A model generated the notes under the pieces. The model saw only the letters and a program-made list of their open reading frames with translations, was not told the DNA's origin and ran no database searches. A DNA stretch of 64,000 bases from CAVSJR01 sp963728285 (GTDB lineage Bacteria; Actinomycetota; UBA4738; HRBIN12): assembly GCA_963728285.1 (NCBI GenBank), contig CAVSJR010000001.1, forward strand, positions 62,001 to 126,000, given 5' to 3'. Below, piece by piece: positions 1 to 10,022 of the stretch (its first letter is position 1; each line of letters begins with the position of its first letter). A program made the translations under genes and the position numbers.

Positions 1-732
1 ACGGGCCGTGTGGACAACCCGTTCTTCTCGGCGATGTCGTTCGTGATCGCGATCCCGACCGGCGTCAAGTTCTTCAACTGGGCGGGGACGATGTGGCGAG
101 GCAGGATCGGCTTTCAAACCCCGATGCTGTTCTCCATCGGCTTCCTGCTCAACTTCCTCATCGGGGGGGTGACGGGCGTCATGCACGCCTCGCCGCCGAT
201 CGACTATCACATCGCGGACTCCTACTTCCTCGTGTCGCACTTTCACTACACGATGATGGGCGGGGCCGCGTTCGGGGCGTTCGCCGCCATCTACTTCTGG
301 TTCCCCAAGATAACCGGGGTGATGCTGCGCGAGTCGCTCGGGCGCGGCGTCTTCGCACTGCTGTTCGTCGGCTTCAACCTGACGTTTTGGCCGCAGCTCG
401 TGGCCGGCCTGCGAGGCATGCCGCGCAGGGTCGTCGACTACGCGCCCAACATCGGGCTCGACACACCCAACCTCGTCTCGTCCCTCGGCTACGTGGTTAT
501 GTTCGTGGCCGTGATCCTCTTCATCGTCGACGTGGGGATCTCGCTGCGACGACGCGTGCCGGCGGGCGATAACCCATGGGACGCGTACTCGCTCGAATGG
601 GCGACGTCGTCGCCTCCGCCCGAGCACAACTTCCATCGCATCCCGAGGATCCGCTCCGAGCGCCCCACGTTCGACCTGAATCATCCCGAGGTGGCCACGA
701 CCTCCACCGCGGATCGCGAGGCGCCGTCGTGA
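1..732 (+). CDS. ctaD: cytochrome c oxidase subunit I, C-terminal part (5' end outside window)
   Basis: This is the last ~243 residues of a heme-copper oxidase subunit I, the membrane subunit that reduces O2 at the heme a3/CuB centre. The frame is open from base 1, so the gene begins outside the window. Visible family signatures are IPTGVKFFNW, the segment GGVTGVMHA, and HFHYTMMGG, whose two histidines correspond to the heme a3 and heme a ligands. Hydrophobic helices alternate throughout and a soluble charged tail of ~45 residues closes the protein. The stop overlaps the GTG start of the next gene, as in a translationally coupled operon. It indicates aerobic respiration. Confidence is high for family; the aa3 subtype is inferred from the subunit IV neighbour. 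Confidence 0.95.
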   Translation, partial: TGRVDNPFFSAMSFVIAIPTGVKFFNWAGTMWRGRIGFQTPMLFSIGFLLNFLIGGVTGVMHASPPIDYHIADSYFLVSHFHYTMMGGAAFGAFAAIYFWFPKITGVMLRESLGRGVFALLFVGFNLTFWPQLVAGLRGMPRRVVDYAPNIGLDTPNLVSSLGYVVMFVAVILFIVDVGISLRRRVPAGDNPWDAYSLEWATSSPPPEHNFHRIPRIRSERPTFDLNHPEVATTSTADREAPS

Positions 733-1112
733 GGACGGGGACGAAGTACTTCATCGCGCTGTCGGCGTTCGGCTTCGGCTTCGGGACGCTGTATTGGTTC
801 CTGACGTACGAGCCCGTCGGCTCCATCCTGCTGTGGTCGCTGGGGCTCACCCCGCTGGTCATCGCGGCCTGGGTGATCCGCCGGCGCGCGTTCGACGGCC
901 TGGGGCCGCAGGACGACGACGACGCGCCGCCGGCGGCCGGGGCGGGCGAGCCCGTCGGGTCGTTCCCGCAGGCGAGCGTGTGGCCGGTCTTCCTCGTCCT
1001 CGGGGTCATCGTGACCGGCGCCGCGCTCGTGTACGGCCTGCTGCTGCTCCCGGTCGGCATCGCGATCTGGGCCGTCGCCGTCGTGGGGCTCGTTCGCGAG
1101 AGCAGGACCTGA
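729..1112 (+). CDS. ctaF: cytochrome c oxidase subunit IV, actinobacterial type
   Basis: A 127-residue membrane protein begins at GTG 729, overlapping the ctaD stop (GTGA). Starting there gives VRTGTKYFIALSAFGFGFG, which places the first helix at the very N-terminus as in actinobacterial subunit IV (CtaF). Longer upstream starts would only read ctaD sequence in another frame. About four helices are visible: two near the N-terminus (residues ~8-50), an acidic loop DDDDAP, then two C-terminal helices. It is likely the small accessory subunit of the aa3 oxidase whose subunit I ends just before. Assignment rests on position, size and helix pattern more than on conserved residues. Confidence 0.8.
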   Translation: MRTGTKYFIALSAFGFGFGTLYWFLTYEPVGSILLWSLGLTPLVIAAWVIRRRAFDGLGPQDDDDAPPAAGAGEPVGSFPQASVWPVFLVLGVIVTGAALVYGLLLLPVGIAIWAVAVVGLVRESRT

Positions 1113-1128
1113 CGGGCGGGGACGGCGC

Positions 1129-2628
1129 GTGACGCCACGGGAGTCGGAGTCCGTCGCCGGCCGGGCGCCGGACGTCGAGGGAGCGCGCGTCGCGCTCGAA
1201 CGACTCCTCGGCGCCGGCTCGGTGCTCGCCGACCCGCTGGCTCGCCGGCTCTACGCGCGGGACGCCTCCATGGTGGAGGGCGGCTGCGCCCTCGTCGCCT
1301 TTCCACGTTCCGTCGAGGACGTCGTCGCATGCGTTCGGACCGCGGCCGACCACGGCCTCCCCGTGGTTCCCCGCGGATCCGGGACCGGCCTCGCCGGCGG
1401 CGCGACGCCGATCGGGGACGCGCTCGTCGTGGTCACCACCAAGATGGACCGGATCATCGAGGTGCGGCCCGAGGACCGACTCGCGTGGGTGGACCCCGGC
1501 GTGCTCAACCTCGACCTCGCCGTCGCCCTCGCCCCGTACGGCTTCACGTTCGCCCCCGACCCGTCGTCCCAGCAGACGTGCTCCATCGGCGGGAACGTCA
1601 ACACCAATGCCGGGGGCCCCCATTGCCTCGCGTACGGGATCACGTCGAGCCACGTGCTCGCGCTCGATGTGGTCCTGCCGGACGGGAGCGTCGCCCGCCT
1701 CGGGTCCGAGGGACCGGAGTGGGCGGGCTACGACCTGCGAGGCGTGGTGATCGGCTCCGAGGGGACGCTCGGGATCGTGGCCGCGGCCTGCGTGCGACTC
1801 ACGCCCCTGCCCCCGGCGATCCGAACGATGCTGCTCGATTTCGACGCCGTCGAGGAGTGCGCGGCGACCGTCTCGCAGATCATCGCCAGCGGGGTCGTCC
1901 CGGCGGCGCTCGAGATGATGGATCGCGGGATCGTCGTCGCGGTCGAGCGCTTCGCGCGCGCCGGCTATCCCACCGACGCGGCCGCGGTCCTGCTGGTCGA
2001 GGTCGACGGCCTTCCGGCCGGCGTCGAGGCGCAGGCGCGCGTGGTCGAGGAGGCGGGACGAGCCAACGGCGTCCGGACGATCAGGGTCGCGGCGGACCCG
2101 GCGGAGCGAGCCCTCCTGTGGAAGGGGCGAAAGAGCGCGTTCGGCGCCGTCGCCCAGATCGCCCCCCACTACCACCTGCACGACTGCGTGGTGCCGCGGA
2201 CGAGGCTCGTCGACGTGCTCGCCGGCGTCTACGCGATCGCGGAGCGCTACGAGCTGATCGTCACCAACGTGTTCCACGCGGGCGACGGCAACCTGCATCC
2301 GCTGATCTCGTTCGACCGCCGCGTGCCGGGGACGCTCGAGCGCGTGCTGCAGGCCTCCGAGGACATCGTTCGCCTGTGCGTGGATGCGGGGGGCGCGCTC
2401 TCCGGCGAGCACGGCATCGGCCTGGAGAAGCGTGACTTCATGAGCCTCGTGTTCACCGCCGACGACCTCGACGCCCAGGCCTGCCTCCGGGCGGCGTTCG
2501 ATCCGGGCGGACTGATGAACCCGCACAAGGTGCTGCCCGCCGGTGCACGGTGCGGCGACTTCGCCGCCGCCGGGGGATCCGACGCGGAGGCGTCGTGGCA
2601 CGCGCTCCCGGAGGGATCATGGATCTGA
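1129..2628 (+). CDS. glcD: glycolate oxidase subunit GlcD (FAD-linked dehydrogenase)
   Basis: A 499-residue FAD-dependent oxidase of the FAD_binding_4/FAD-oxidase_C type. The FAD-binding loop PRGSGTGLAGG is at residues ~81-91, followed by PDPSSQQTCSIGGNVNTNAG and GSEGTLGI. The C-terminal half has the HAGDGNLHP motif and ends with SGEHGIGLEK, typical of GlcD and D-lactate dehydrogenase subunits. It would oxidise glycolate (or another 2-hydroxy acid) to the 2-oxo acid and pass electrons to GlcF. It starts at GTG 1129 and overlaps the start of glcE by 10 bases, so glcD, glcE and glcF form one operon. Substrate is inferred from the three-gene arrangement. Confidence 0.92.
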   Translation: MTPRESESVAGRAPDVEGARVALERLLGAGSVLADPLARRLYARDASMVEGGCALVAFPRSVEDVVACVRTAADHGLPVVPRGSGTGLAGGATPIGDALVVVTTKMDRIIEVRPEDRLAWVDPGVLNLDLAVALAPYGFTFAPDPSSQQTCSIGGNVNTNAGGPHCLAYGITSSHVLALDVVLPDGSVARLGSEGPEWAGYDLRGVVIGSEGTLGIVAAACVRLTPLPPAIRTMLLDFDAVEECAATVSQIIASGVVPAALEMMDRGIVVAVERFARAGYPTDAAAVLLVEVDGLPAGVEAQARVVEEAGRANGVRTIRVAADPAERALLWKGRKSAFGAVAQIAPHYHLHDCVVPRTRLVDVLAGVYAIAERYELIVTNVFHAGDGNLHPLISFDRRVPGTLERVLQASEDIVRLCVDAGGALSGEHGIGLEKRDFMSLVFTADDLDAQACLRAAFDPGGLMNPHKVLPAGARCGDFAAAGGSDAEASWHALPEGSWI

Positions 2629-3677
2629 TCCACCCGCGCTCCACGCGCGAGGTGGCCAACGTGCTCCGCGCGGCCACGGCCGATCGACGGCGCGTGCTGG
2701 TCGCCGGCGGCCGGCGACATCTCGACAAGGGAAATCCCTCGGAGGTCGACGCGGAGCTCTGGACGACGCAGCTCGACGACGTCGTCGCCTACGAGCCGGC
2801 CGAGATGATCGCCGTCGTCGGCGGCGGGGTGCGCGTGGGCACGCTCTCGGACCTCCTCGCCGCGGGCGGCCAGGAGTGGCCCTTCGAGGCCCCGCCGGAC
2901 GCGACCGTCGGGGGCGTGGTGGCGGCAGCCGTCAATTCCCCGAGGCGGCTGCGCGTCGGCGCCGTTCGCGACTCGGTGCTCGAGGTCGAGCTCGTGACCG
3001 GCGACGGGCGGCTGATCCGCGGAGGGGCGAGGACCGTGAAGAACGTCACGGGCTACGACCTGCCGCGGCTCGCGACGGGGTCGCTCGGCACCCTCGGCGT
3101 GATCGTGCAGCTGGCGCTGAAGGTTCGTCCCCTGCCGAAGGCGACGCGGACGCTGCGAGCGGCGGGCGTCGACGGCCTCGACCTCGGTCGCCGGCTGCTC
3201 GACGCCGTGCCCTCGCCGGCGGCGGTGATCGCCACCGTCGACGGCGTGGAGCTTCGCCTGGAGGGCTGGCCCGACGAGGTCTCGGCGCAGGCGGCCGCCG
3301 CGCGCGCGCTCGCGGGCGAGCTGGTGGAGCTCGACGAGCACGCGCCGTTTCCCGCACACCGACCCTGGGAGGATCGGCCGATCCTCGTCGAGGCCGCCGT
3401 GCCGCCCTCCCGGATCCCCGCGTTGCTCGCCGACGTCTCGGCGCCGTGGGGAGCGCTCCTCGGGGTCGGCCTGGTCTGGATCGGGCTCGGCTCGGCCGAC
3501 GGCGAGCTGGCGAGCCTCCGGGCCCGCGCGAGCGCGTTCACGGGCGTGGCCCCGGTCATCCGCGGCGAGGGCGGGCTCGGCTCGGGGCCGCCTGCGCCCG
3601 AGGTCCATCGCCGGCTGCGGGAGGCCTTCGATCCCGCCTGGGTCCTGGCCCCGGGGCGTTCGTGGAGCGCCCGATAG
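2619..3677 (+). CDS. glcE: glycolate oxidase subunit GlcE (FAD-binding)
   Basis: A 352-residue FAD-binding protein. The chosen ATG overlaps the end of glcD and gives MDLIHPRSTREVANVLRAA, the usual beginning of the FAD_binding_4 fold. Motifs seen are VLVAGGRRH, DATVGGVVAAAVNSPRRLRVG and NVTGYDLPRLATGSLGTLGVI, the last being typical of GlcE. It is shorter than GlcD because it lacks the C-terminal oxidase domain, as expected for GlcE. It acts in the membrane-associated GlcDEF complex. No frameshift is visible. Confidence 0.9.
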   Translation: MDLIHPRSTREVANVLRAATADRRRVLVAGGRRHLDKGNPSEVDAELWTTQLDDVVAYEPAEMIAVVGGGVRVGTLSDLLAAGGQEWPFEAPPDATVGGVVAAAVNSPRRLRVGAVRDSVLEVELVTGDGRLIRGGARTVKNVTGYDLPRLATGSLGTLGVIVQLALKVRPLPKATRTLRAAGVDGLDLGRRLLDAVPSPAAVIATVDGVELRLEGWPDEVSAQAAAARALAGELVELDEHAPFPAHRPWEDRPILVEAAVPPSRIPALLADVSAPWGALLGVGLVWIGLGSADGELASLRARASAFTGVAPVIRGEGGLGSGPPAPEVHRRLREAFDPAWVLAPGRSWSAR

Positions 3678-3721
3678 ATCCTCTGAACGGAACCGCGGGC
3701 GGTGCGTGGGAGAATCCCCGG

Positions 3722-5093
3722 GTGGCGCCTCCCCAGCCCGGTCGAGAATCGCAGCCGCTCGGGGCCGTGCTGCCCGAGGGAACGCGGTTCGTGGGTCCCG
3801 CCGGCAGCGTCATCCCGAACTGGTCGGGCCCCGACCACCCGGCCGAGGACGACCTGAACGCGTGCGTGGCCTGCGGCCTCTGCCTCCCCCACTGCCCGAC
3901 CTACAGGCTGACGGGCGAGGAGTCCGCATCGCCGCGCGGTCGCATCGCCGCCATGCGGGCGGTCGGCGACGGACGCGCGGAGGTGGACGACGCCTTCGCG
4001 TCGTTCATGGATCTGTGCCTTTCGTGCAGGGCGTGCGAGGACGTGTGCCCCTCGCACGTCCCCTTCGGCCGGATGATGGAGGGCGCGAGGGCGCAGATCG
4101 AGCCCCTCCGCTCTCGCCGCGCGCGCCTCCTGCGCTGGCTCGGATTCGACGTCGTGCTCCCGCGTCGGTGGCTTCTCACCGCCGCGGCGTCGCTGGCGCC
4201 GGTGGCGCGCCCGGTGCTTCCTCGCCGCATCCGCTCGCTGGTGCCGCCTCGCGCAGCGCGCTCCCACCCGCTGCCCGTGGTGACCGAGCCGACCGACGAC
4301 GTCCCGGCGCGCGGCACGGTGGCCCTCCTCTCGGGATGCGTCCAGGATCGCTGGTACCGGCACGTGAACGCCGCGACGATTCGCGTCCTCGCGCGCAACG
4401 GCTGGCGCGTCGTCGTCCCCCGCCGACAAACCTGCTGCGGCGCGTTGCCCGCGCACTACGGCCATCTCGGGACGGCGCGATCCCTCGCGGCGACGAACCT
4501 CCGGGCCTTCGCGCGCCTCGACGTCCGGGCCATCCTCGTCAACGCGGCCGGATGCGGGGCGCATATGAAGGAGTACGGCGACCTGCTCCACGGCGACGGA
4601 CGCGCGGTCGAGACGGCGGCACGCGTGCGTGATCTGATGGAGTTCCTCGCCGAGACCGGGATCGACGACCCCCCGGACGGGGCCGGCGTCGCAGCGCGTC
4701 GCCTACCACGACGCATGCCATGCGCTGCGGGCCCAGGGCCTCGCGGCGCAGCCCCGAGCCGTCCTCTCGCGAATCCCCGGCCTCGAGATCGCGGAGGTCC
4801 AGGACGGGGACCGGTGCTGCGGCGCCGCCGGCCTCTACAACGTGCTCCAGCCGGCGATGTCGGGGGAGCTCAGGCGGCGAACGGCCGAGGCCGTCGCCCG
4901 GGCCGGTGCGCCCGTCGTCGCGAGCGCCAACCCCGGCTGCACGATGCAGATCGCCGCCGGCCTGGCCGAGCTGGGCGCGGACATCGAGGTCGTGCATCCC
5001 GTCGAGCTGCTGGACCGGGCGTATCGCCGGGGGGCGACGGCCGGTGCCGACGGGATGGCTCAAGGTCATCGAGACGGCGTCCGAGGTGGATAG
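3722..5093 (+). CDS. glcF: glycolate oxidase iron-sulfur subunit GlcF (one frameshift)
   Basis: This is the iron-sulfur subunit that carries electrons from GlcDE. It has two ferredoxin-like CxxCxxCxxxCP motifs, CVACGLCLPHCP and CLSCRACEDVCP, followed by the cysteine-rich (CCG) domain with TCCGALPAHYG. The second CCG domain, starting VAYHDACHALRAQGL and containing DRCCGAAGLYN and SANPGCTMQI, is in the next frame, so the gene shifts near 4680-4695. Joining the parts gives the normal ~455-residue length. Start GTG 3722 is tentative; several other GTG codons lie downstream. The shift is more likely a sequence error than decay, because both halves are well conserved. Confidence 0.88.
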
Positions 5094-5129
5094 AGTGGCG
5101 CCGATTTTCGCACCCGGAGGGAGACGAAC

Positions 5130-5738
5130 ATGACGAAGCGGAATGCTCCGATCCTCGCAACGGCGGCGTTGGCCATCCTGCTCCCGGCCTGCTCGGCCAG
5201 CGTGGGAGTCAACGACGACTCCGCCGGCCAGGACGCCACGGCGTCCACGGACGCGAAGTCCTCGTACGCGGAGAACGGCGTCGCCCTCGACTACCCGTCC
5301 GACTGGGAGGCGCTCGATCAGGCGGGCGCGACCACGTCGACCGGCGGCAACGAGCTCTGGACCCAGGGGTTCGGACCCGACGCGTCGGGATCCAACGTCG
5401 TGATCGTCTCGGCATACCAATTGAAGCTGGACGTCGGCGACGTGCCGCCCGAGCAGCTCAAGACCGAGATCGACGCGACGCTCGATCAGCTCACCCAGCA
5501 GGCCGGCGGAACCCGCGTCGGCGAGCTCGAGGATGCGAGCCTCGGCTCGCTCACCGGGTTCCAGGCCACGATCAACGCCGAGAGCGCTGAGGGAGTGCCG
5601 GTGCAGAGCAGGGTCGTCTTCGGCTTCGATCGCGACACCGAGTATTTCCTCAACTGCCAGTACGAGCCCAGCGCGAGGGCGCAGATCCTCGGCGGCTGCG
5701 ACACCATGCAGCAGACCTTCGCCGTCTCGGCCGCGTAG
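5130..5738 (+). CDS. secreted lipoprotein, PsbP/DUF1795-like
   Basis: A 202-residue protein with a lipoprotein signal peptide: basic start MTKRN, hydrophobic stretch, and lipobox LLPACSA near residue 21. The mature part has an Ala/Ser/Thr-rich linker and then a domain with NGVALDYPSDWEAL, which resembles the start of PsbP/DUF1795-like domains found in actinobacterial lipoproteins. A ribosome site GGAGGGA precedes the ATG by a normal distance. It is probably anchored to the outer face of the membrane. Its specific role is unknown; it sits between glcF and ppc but is not obviously linked to them. Confidence 0.75.
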   Translation: MTKRNAPILATAALAILLPACSASVGVNDDSAGQDATASTDAKSSYAENGVALDYPSDWEALDQAGATTSTGGNELWTQGFGPDASGSNVVIVSAYQLKLDVGDVPPEQLKTEIDATLDQLTQQAGGTRVGELEDASLGSLTGFQATINAESAEGVPVQSRVVFGFDRDTEYFLNCQYEPSARAQILGGCDTMQQTFAVSAA

Positions 5739-5816
5739 CTCCGTCCGGGTGCGACGGCAGGCTCGGGACGACGCACCGGTACCTCGACACACCCCGCGCC
5801 AACTATCCTCGCCGGC

Positions 5817-8516
5817 GTGAGCGCGACCAAGGCCGTCGCCGAAGGGATCCCGTCGCCGCTGCGGCGTGAGGTCCGGCTGCTGAGCACGGTCCTGGGGCGC
5901 GTGCTGGAGGAGGCCGGCGGACCCGGCCTGCTGTCGGACGTCGAGCGCCTGCGAACCACCACGATCGCGTTCCGCGGCGTGCCGAGCGACCAGCGGAGAG
6001 CCGCCGTGGTCGACCTCGTGGAGGGGTTCGAGCTCGAGCGCGCCGAGCAGGTCGCCCGCGCCTTCACCGTCTATTTCCAGCTCGTCAACCTCGCGGAGGA
6101 GCATCAGCGGATCCGCGCGCTGCGAGACCGAGCGCGCCGCGGGGAGGGCGTCGTCCACTCGCTGGCCCAGACCGTCCGAGAGCTTCGCGAGCACGCGGGG
6201 GACGACGAGCTCTCCACCCTGCTCGATCGGCTCGAGATCACCGCGGTCCTCACGGCGCATCCGACCGAGGCTCGTCGCCGCTCCGTGGTCGAGACGCTTC
6301 GGAGGATCGCCGATCAACTCGATCGCTTCGACGATGCGCGGCTCACTCCGGAGGAGCGCTTCGACGTGGAGCGCTGCCTGCACGAGGAGATCACCGCGCT
6401 GTGGAGAACCGATCAGCTGCGGCCCTCGAAGCCCGAACCACTCGACGAGGTGCGCGCCGCGATGTGGCTGTTCGATGAGTCCATCTTCGCGCTCGTCCCT
6501 CGCTTCTACCGCGAGCTCGATCGAGCGCTGTCCCCCGACGCCGGGGCGCGGGAGCCCGCGTTCCGGCCGTTTCTGACGTGGGGAAGCTGGATCGGAGGGG
6601 ATCGAGACGGCAACCCCGCCGTGGACGCGTCGGTGACGGCCCAGGTGCTCGACGTCCATGCCGATCACGTCCTGCGGGGGCTCGAGCGGGCCGCCCGCCG
6701 CATCGCGAGGGAGCTGTCGTCCTCCCAGAGCGAGATCCCTCCGAGCCCGGATCTCCTCGCCTCCCTCGAGGCGGACGCGCGAACCTACCCGAGCGTGGCG
6801 AAGGAGCTCGAGCGCAAGCTTCCCGACGCCCCTCACCGGCGCAAGCTCACGCTCGTCGCAGAACGCCTGGCTTCGACACGGGCGGGCCTGCCGGAGGGCT
6901 ACGCCGATGCGTCGGCGTTCCTCGGCGACCTCGGCGTGATCCAGCGCTCGCTGGCCGACGGCGGCGCCCCACGCCTCGCCTACGGGGAGCTGCAACACCT
7001 CATATGGCAGGCGCAGACGTTCGGTTTCCACCTCGCCGAGCTCGAGATCCGACAGCACGCGAGCGTGCACGCCCGCGCCGTGGACGAGCTCGCGCCCGAG
7101 GCCGCCGGCGATGCCGTCGCACTCGACCGCTTGGCTACCGAGGGCGTCTCCGAAGGAACGCCTCCGGTCGTGTCCGAGGACATGGAGGAGGCGACCGCCG
7201 AGACGCTCGCCACCTTGCGCGCGATGGCACGGATCCAGCGCCGCTTCGGCGCCGACGCCTGCCGCCGGTACGTCGTGAGCTTCACGCGATCGGCCGCGGA
7301 CGTCCTTCGCGTTCGCCTCCTGGCGCGGCTCGCCGTCCCCGACGGCTCGCTCGAGATCGACGTGGTCCCCCTGTTCGAGTCGCGGGCGGACCTGGAGGCG
7401 GCCCCCGCCGTCCTCGACGAGCTGCTGTCCTACCCCGGGTTCGCCGGGTGGCTCGATGCGCGCGGCCGGAGGCTCGAGGTCATGCTCGGCTACTCGGACT
7501 CCGCGAAGGACGTGGGGCCGCTCGCAGCCAATCTCGTCCTCTACCGGGCCCAGCGCGAGCTCGCGGCCTGGGCGAGGCGCAACGACGTGGAGCTCACGCT
7601 GTTTCACGGTCGGGGCGGCGCCCTGGGACGCGGCGGCGGCCCCGCCGGCCGGGCCATCGGAGGACAGGCGCCCGGGTCGGTCAACGGGCGCTTCAAGGTC
7701 ACCGAGCAGGGCGAGGTCACGGTCGAGCGCTACGGAAGCCGGCGGATCGCCCAGCGTCACCTGGAGCAGATCACGAGCGCCGTGCTGACGGCCTCACTCC
7801 GAGGGGCCGAGACCGACGCCGAGCGAGGCTACGACGAGGCCGCCGGCCGCATGGCCGACGCCTCGGAGCGAGCCTGGCGGACGCTCGTGGACCGACCGGG
7901 GTTCGCCGAGTTCTTCGCGATGGTGACGCCCTATGCGGAGATCGAGCACATGTCCATCGGCTCTCGCCCGTCCCGGCGGCGGGAGGGCACCGGGCTCGCC
8001 GAGCTCCGCGCCATCCCCTGGGTCTTCGCGTGGTCGCAGAATCGGTGCAACCTTCCGGGATGGTATGGGCTGGGAAGCGGCCTCGCGGCCGTCGCCGAGG
8101 AGCCCGACGGGATCGAGACGCTTCGCAGCATGTATCGCGGGTGGGCGCACTTCACCTCCGTGATCGAGAACGTCCAGCTCAGCCTCTGCAAGGCGGATGC
8201 CCCGATCGCCCAGCTCTACCTGCGCCTCGGCGATGACCAGAACGTCGCCCGCAGCATCGAGGAGGAGTACGAGCGCACGGTGAGGCTCGTGCTCCTGGTC
8301 ACCGAGCAGGAGCACCTCCTGGAGCGCCGGGTGGTCCTCCGACGGGCGATCGAGCTGCGCAACGCCTACGTCGACGCGCTGTCGTTCCTGCAGCTTCGGT
8401 TCCTCGGGGAACTCCGCGGCGATGCGGAGCGCACGCCGGAGCGCGAGGCGCAGCTGCGCCGCCTCGTGCAGCTCACCGTCAACGGCCTCGCCGCCGGGCT
8501 GCAGAACACGGGATGA
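5817..8516 (+). CDS. ppc: phosphoenolpyruvate carboxylase
   Basis: An 899-residue, uninterrupted PEP carboxylase, close to the usual bacterial length. It fixes bicarbonate onto PEP to give oxaloacetate, replenishing the TCA cycle. Clear landmarks are TAHPTEARRRS (catalytic histidine, near residue 147), GSWIGGDRDGNP (near 255), LGYSDSAKDVG, the glycine-rich FHGRGGALGRGGGP (near 597), and WVFAWSQNRCNLPGWYGLG. The C-terminus LQNTG matches the conserved end of the family, where the last residues contribute to the active site. It starts at GTG 5817. A strong hairpin follows the stop. Confidence 0.97.
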   Translation: MSATKAVAEGIPSPLRREVRLLSTVLGRVLEEAGGPGLLSDVERLRTTTIAFRGVPSDQRRAAVVDLVEGFELERAEQVARAFTVYFQLVNLAEEHQRIRALRDRARRGEGVVHSLAQTVRELREHAGDDELSTLLDRLEITAVLTAHPTEARRRSVVETLRRIADQLDRFDDARLTPEERFDVERCLHEEITALWRTDQLRPSKPEPLDEVRAAMWLFDESIFALVPRFYRELDRALSPDAGAREPAFRPFLTWGSWIGGDRDGNPAVDASVTAQVLDVHADHVLRGLERAARRIARELSSSQSEIPPSPDLLASLEADARTYPSVAKELERKLPDAPHRRKLTLVAERLASTRAGLPEGYADASAFLGDLGVIQRSLADGGAPRLAYGELQHLIWQAQTFGFHLAELEIRQHASVHARAVDELAPEAAGDAVALDRLATEGVSEGTPPVVSEDMEEATAETLATLRAMARIQRRFGADACRRYVVSFTRSAADVLRVRLLARLAVPDGSLEIDVVPLFESRADLEAAPAVLDELLSYPGFAGWLDARGRRLEVMLGYSDSAKDVGPLAANLVLYRAQRELAAWARRNDVELTLFHGRGGALGRGGGPAGRAIGGQAPGSVNGRFKVTEQGEVTVERYGSRRIAQRHLEQITSAVLTASLRGAETDAERGYDEAAGRMADASERAWRTLVDRPGFAEFFAMVTPYAEIEHMSIGSRPSRRREGTGLAELRAIPWVFAWSQNRCNLPGWYGLGSGLAAVAEEPDGIETLRSMYRGWAHFTSVIENVQLSLCKADAPIAQLYLRLGDDQNVARSIEEEYERTVRLVLLVTEQEHLLERRVVLRRAIELRNAYVDALSFLQLRFLGELRGDAERTPEREAQLRRLVQLTVNGLAAGLQNTG

Positions 8517-8564
8517 CGCGCCGCGGCCGGCCGCGGCGATGACCCCGCGCCGGCCCCGAACGCG

Positions 8565-8596
8565 AGCGAGCCCGGGTCGAGGGACCCGGGCTCGCT
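8565..8596. terminator. bidirectional terminator hairpin after ppc
   Basis: A perfect 14-bp stem (8565-8578 with 8583-8596) and a 4-base loop lie between the convergent ppc and propeller genes. There is no long T run on either side, so it would be an L-shaped type of terminator common in high-GC actinobacteria. Confidence 0.7.
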
Positions 8597-8624
8597 GCCT
8601 TGGGGTGGTTCGCTGTGCGGAGGC

Positions 8625-9821
8625 CTACGGTGCGAGGGCGAACATCCCGTTGCCGTGGCCCACGACTACGTGGCCGTTCACCACCGCGGGTACCGAGCGC
8701 CAGAACTGGTCCATGCCCGGTGAGTGCTTCACCTGCAGCTCGGGAGTTCCATCAAGCCCGAGGGTCGTCGAGGCCACGAGCATCCGGCCGTCGCCGGCGG
8801 GAGTCGCGCGCTCGTCGGACACACCCGCGTAGATGAATCCGTTCGCGATGGTCGGGGCCGTCGTGACCGAGAAGCCGCCGGTGGACATCTTCCAGAGCCT
8901 GTCTCCGGTCATGGCGTCGACGGCGACGATGCCGCCCGAGATGGCGGTGCCGACCACGCTCCGGCTCGCATACACGACGCCCTGCGCGAACGACAGCGCC
9001 GTCGTGCCCGGAACGTTCTTCGAGAACACCAGCGTTCCGTCCAGGACGCTGCGCGCGACGACGTCATCCTCGGTGACCGACGCCGTGTACACGACGCCCG
9101 CGGCGACCAGTGGCCCGGCCTCCACGCCGGTCGGCGCGGTGCGGTCCCACAGCGGCGTGCCGGACGCAAGCTCGAGGGCCTGCAGTCGAGGGTTCACGCC
9201 GTCGTCGCCGACGAACAACACGCGCCCTCCCGCGACGGCGGGGCTCGTGCTGGCGTTCGCGCACGGGACGGGGGTGACGCACTCCCACAGGATGCCGCCG
9301 TCGGCGACGTTCACCGCGATGACCGACCCGCCGGCCGTGGTCGAGAAGACCTTGCCCTTCACGATCGCGGGATCCGTCGGGTTGGCGGCCGATGTGCCGG
9401 CTCCGGGCACGTCCCAGGCGGGTTCGCCCGTCGCGGTCCGGAAGGCCTGCAGGTTGCCGTCCCAGCTCGCGACGACGATCCCGCGCTTCTTGTCGACCGC
9501 CAGCCTCGCCGGGCCGGATGTGCCGATGGAGCGCTTCCAAAGCTCCAGGCCGCTGACCTCGTCGACCGCCATCAGCTCGCCGTTGTCGGACGAGAAGAAC
9601 ACCTTGCTCCCGGCCACGACCGGGCTGCCGACCACGCCGCCGGCGGCATACGTCCACTGCGTCTGCAGCGTCGCGACGTTACTGCCGTTCAGCACGTCCT
9701 CGGCTCCATTGAACCCGGTCCGAGCCGAGGTTCGGCCCGCCTGGGTCCAGTCCACGGCGAACGCGGGCGCCGCCGAAAGCAGCGCGAACACGATCGCGAC
9801 CCCGATGACCCGTCGAAACAC
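8625..9821 (-). CDS. secreted PQQ-type beta-propeller repeat protein
   Basis: A 398-residue exported protein. The start is GTG 9821 with ribosome site GGGAGGT upstream; the first ~22 residues form a signal peptide ending near AFA. The mature part carries several WD40-like/PQQ repeats such as GSPVVAGSKVFFSSDNGELMA, a blade pattern used in BamB and quinoprotein dehydrogenase propellers. It lacks the additional quinoprotein dehydrogenase catalytic region, so an enzymatic role is not supported; a binding or scaffold function is more likely. It stands alone between two terminating regions. Confidence 0.82.
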   Translation of the reverse strand: MFRRVIGVAIVFALLSAAPAFAVDWTQAGRTSARTGFNGAEDVLNGSNVATLQTQWTYAAGGVVGSPVVAGSKVFFSSDNGELMAVDEVSGLELWKRSIGTSGPARLAVDKKRGIVVASWDGNLQAFRTATGEPAWDVPGAGTSAANPTDPAIVKGKVFSTTAGGSVIAVNVADGGILWECVTPVPCANASTSPAVAGGRVLFVGDDGVNPRLQALELASGTPLWDRTAPTGVEAGPLVAAGVVYTASVTEDDVVARSVLDGTLVFSKNVPGTTALSFAQGVVYASRSVVGTAISGGIVAVDAMTGDRLWKMSTGGFSVTTAPTIANGFIYAGVSDERATPAGDGRMLVASTTLGLDGTPELQVKHSPGMDQFWRSVPAVVNGHVVVGHGNGMFALAP

Positions 9822-10022
9822 GCCAACACCTCCCTGATCTGTACGACTACGGAAGACCTACGGCGGAGACGGTATCCTCCCGTAGACCTACAAGGCAATG
9901 GGGCGTAGGGGCAATTCTGCGGCGATTCGGACGAGGCGAAACGGCCCCCTGCCTCGGGTTCAGAGCCGAATCGGTCGCCCCGGACCGTCGACGCGGGGCC
10001 AGGCACGGCCGCGAAACGGTGC

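Noticed and set aside
4539..7760. Very long open frame on the minus strand (over 1000 codons)
   Set aside because: It lies antisense to glcF and ppc, both with strong family motifs, and its sequence is the low-complexity Arg/Ala/Gly type seen in shadow frames of GC-rich genes.
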